Below are positions 5,709 to 7,498 of a DNA stretch of 7,498 nucleotides, one piece after another. The position numbers were made by a program, and so were the translations under genes. Location of the stretch: the NCBI GenBank assembly GCA_030039695.1, contig JASHVB010000439.1:1-7498 (forward strand), given 5' to 3'. How positions within the stretch are numbered: position 1 is the first letter of the stretch; the number at the start of each line of letters is the position of its first letter. The DNA comes from Acetobacteraceae bacterium. Its GTDB lineage: Bacteria > Pseudomonadota > Alphaproteobacteria > Acetobacterales > Acetobacteraceae. Below the pieces are notes generated by a model. It was not told where the DNA came from. It saw only the letters and a program-made list of their open reading frames with translations, and did not search any database.

Positions 5709-5716
5709 ATTGCAGC

Positions 5717-6886
5717 GTGCGGACACGAATCCTGATTGTTGGACTGTGCATCGCGGCCAGCGCCGGAGGGATTGCCATCTGGCATACGCAGCGCGCTGTC
5801 GCCACGCCGGCGCCGAAGGCTGCGCCGGCGCCGGTACCGGTCGTCGCAGAGAAAGTACGCGTATCCGACATGCCGATCGTATTGAGCGGCATCGGCACCG
5901 TTGAGGCCTATAATGTCGTGGACGTGCACGCACAGGTTACCGGCACCATCGATAGGATCGGCTTCGTCGAGGGACAGACGGTGCATCCAGGCAGCCTGAT
6001 CGCCCAACTCGATCCGCGGCCGTTCCAGGCCGCCTTGCAGCAGGCCGAGGCGTCGCTGGCACGCGATACAGCTAATCTGGCTGCCGCCAACCTCAATCTG
6101 GGCCGCTATGCGACGTTGATGAGGCAGGAGTATGCAACGCCACAGCAGGTGTCCGATCAGACAGCGACGGTCGACAGCCTGCAGGCCGCCATCGCCGGCG
6201 ACAAGGCGGCGATCTTCAATGCCCGGACCCAGCTCAGCTACACCACCATCACCTCGCCGATCGATGGCGTGACGGGTATCAAGTTGGTTGATATCGGCAA
6301 TATCGTGCAGCCGAGTTCGACCACGCCCATCGTCACGATCACGCAGATCCAGCCGATCTCAGTGGTCTTCACGCTGCCGCAGGACGACGTGCCGGCGGTG
6401 CAGAGAGCGATGGCCACAAGGACACTGCGAGTGGTCGCCTATGGCCAGAATGATCGCACAAAGCTCGATGAAGGCACGCTGTTGCTGGTGAACAATGCGG
6501 TCAGCCAGAACTCCGGCACGATCCAGCTCAAGGCCACGTTTCCCAACGCGAACCATACGCTGTGGCCGGGTGAGTTCGTCAATGTTCGTCTGATCCTCAG
6601 CCAGCGGCACAACGCGATCACAGTGCCGCTCGACGCATTGCTGCAAGGACAGAATGGCTCGCTGGTCTATGCCATCGCGGCGAACGGCACAGTGCGGCAG
6701 CGCCCGGTGACGGTCGGCGAAACGCTGGATGGCCGCGCGCTGATCGACAGCGGTCTGCAGCCCGGCGACGTCGTGGTGACGCAAGGCCAGTATCGGCTGA
6801 GCGACGGGGTCAAGGTGGCACAGGTGCCGGCCGGTGATCCGCGCGTGCAGAACAGTACAGAAGCCAGTGCGGGGATGCTGGGATGA
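5717..6886 (+). CDS. mdtA: RND efflux periplasmic adaptor subunit (MdtA-like)
   Basis: This is the membrane-fusion protein linking an RND pump in the inner membrane to an outer-membrane channel. The 389-residue product has an N-terminal signal or anchor segment (ILIVGLCIAASAGGIAIW, residues 5-22), a Pro/Ala linker (28-44), the first half of the lipoyl domain (GIGTVEAYNVVDVHAQVTG, then FVEGQTVHPGSLIAQLDP, 58-98), an alpha-helical hairpin (about 100-170) with the adaptor motif FQAALQQAEASLARD, and the second lipoyl half with SPIDGVTGIKLVDIGN. The beta-barrel part (VFTLPQDDVPAV) and the membrane-proximal part (VPLDALLQG, LQPGDVVVTQGQYRLSDG) follow. It aligns well from memory with E. coli MdtA. 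The start is a GTG at 5717 with GGAG 8 bases upstream; another in-frame GTG at 5693 has a poorer site. Cys11 does not fit a lipobox, so it is not a lipoprotein. It overlaps the next gene by 4 bases. Confidence 0.9.
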   Translation: MRTRILIVGLCIAASAGGIAIWHTQRAVATPAPKAAPAPVPVVAEKVRVSDMPIVLSGIGTVEAYNVVDVHAQVTGTIDRIGFVEGQTVHPGSLIAQLDPRPFQAALQQAEASLARDTANLAAANLNLGRYATLMRQEYATPQQVSDQTATVDSLQAAIAGDKAAIFNARTQLSYTTITSPIDGVTGIKLVDIGNIVQPSSTTPIVTITQIQPISVVFTLPQDDVPAVQRAMATRTLRVVAYGQNDRTKLDEGTLLLVNNAVSQNSGTIQLKATFPNANHTLWPGEFVNVRLILSQRHNAITVPLDALLQGQNGSLVYAIAANGTVRQRPVTVGETLDGRALIDSGLQPGDVVVTQGQYRLSDGVKVAQVPAGDPRVQNSTEASAGMLG

Positions 6887-7498
6887 ACATGTCATCAGGT
6901 TTCATCCGGCGGCCGATCGCCACGGCCCTGCTCATGGTGGCGATTGTGCTACTCGGCGGCGTGTCATACACGCTGCTGCCGGTCGCGGCTCTGCCGAATG
7001 TCTCGTTCCCGACGATCACGGTTACCGGGCAACTGCCTGGGACCGATCCGCAGACCATGGCGTCCTCTGTCGCTACGCCGCTGGAAAAGCAATTCGGCGA
7101 GATCCCGTATCTCACGCAGATGACCTCAACGAGCTCGACGGGCTACACGCAGATCACGCTGCAATTCGCCCTGAATGACGACATCAACGCGGCGGCCCAA
7201 CTCGTGCAGACGGCGATCAACGCGGCGGCGGGCCAGTTGCCAAAGGACATGCCGTCACCGCCGACCTACCATGAGACCAATCCGGCCGATGCGCCGGTGC
7301 TGGTGCTCGGACTGACGTCCAAAGCGCTGCCCATCACCACGGTTGACGACTACGCTGAAAGCATCATCGCGCAGAAGATCTCGCAGGTACCCGGCGTTGG
7401 CCTGGTGGGCATCGGCGGTGAGCAACACCCCGCCATTCGCATTCAGCTCGATCCCGCCAAGCTTGCCGAGAACGGGCTCGACCTGGAGGACGTACGGA
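6883..7498 (+). CDS. mdtB: RND efflux inner-membrane pump (MdtB-like), partial, runs off the right edge
   Basis: Only the first 205 residues are present; the family is about 1,030-1,050 long. The product is a proton-driven HAE1-type RND transporter. It opens with FIRRPIATALLMVAIVLLGG, the first transmembrane helix, then the classic LPVAALPNVSFPTITVTGQLPG, and the porter-domain text TPLEKQFGEI, TSSTGYTQITLQF, VQTAINAAAGQLPKDMPSPP and QKISQVPGVGLVGIGGEQ. This closely resembles E. coli MdtB or MdtC and Pseudomonas MuxB. The ATG at 6883 overlaps the adaptor stop (ATGA), so the two are translationally coupled; a second in-frame ATG at 6889 is less likely. By analogy a second RND subunit and an outer-membrane channel may follow beyond the window. 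The substrate cannot be inferred. Confidence 0.93.
   Translation, partial: MNMSSGFIRRPIATALLMVAIVLLGGVSYTLLPVAALPNVSFPTITVTGQLPGTDPQTMASSVATPLEKQFGEIPYLTQMTSTSSTGYTQITLQFALNDDINAAAQLVQTAINAAAGQLPKDMPSPPTYHETNPADAPVLVLGLTSKALPITTVDDYAESIIAQKISQVPGVGLVGIGGEQHPAIRIQLDPAKLAENGLDLEDVR

Noticed and set aside
5747..5749. Lipoprotein processing site at Cys11 of the RND adaptor
   Set aside because: The residue before the Cys is Leu (VGLC), not Gly, Ala or Ser, and more hydrophobic residues follow, so a signal or anchor segment fits better.

Overview
The window is GC-rich bacterial DNA. The best taxonomic clue is the RpoH-type sigma factor at 4709-5656. It carries the alphaproteobacterial-style block 'WWIRAAIQEHIL..WSLVKIGTT' and the RpoH box. 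Together with an MdtA/MdtB-like efflux pump and a FetAB iron exporter, this suggests an alphaproteobacterium. Acetobacteraceae or a related Rhodospirillales lineage is only a guess from overall gene style. No RNA gene, CRISPR array or intact insertion sequence is visible.

Left half, minus strand. Reading right to left there is a probable operon: a 95-residue protein of unknown function (3111-3398), then fetA (ATPase, 2318-3088) and fetB (permease, 1501-2328). fetA and fetB overlap by 11 nt, and the fetB ribosome site lies inside the end of fetA. A LysR-type regulator (431-1363) follows on the same strand, with its own good -10 box (TATAAT) just upstream. The first 430 bases contain competing open frames on both strands, none recognisable.

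Middle, 3399-4091. About 690 bases hold no supported gene. They contain a set of inverted repeats around 3703-3761, a second hairpin at 3806-3828, and a palindromic AT-rich block (AATTATAATT) about 150 bases before the next gene.

Right half, plus strand. A small secreted protein (4092-4562) is built from an exact 30-residue repeat with the core EPGYSIGTGAA. Between its first two repeats every nucleotide change over 21 codons is synonymous, so the repeat is under protein-level selection. A decayed fifth repeat lies just past the stop codon. Then come an RpoH-family sigma factor (4709-5656), an RND periplasmic adaptor (mdtA-like, 5717-6886) 60 bases later, and the start of an RND inner-membrane pump (mdtB-like, from 6883, running off the right edge), joined to the adaptor by an ATGA overlap.

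Functionally the window combines envelope and stress functions: iron efflux, drug or solute efflux, a stress sigma factor and an exported repeat protein. The repeat protein is the part most likely to be undescribed. The close placement of a sigma factor gene ahead of an RND pump is the most interesting regulatory hint.
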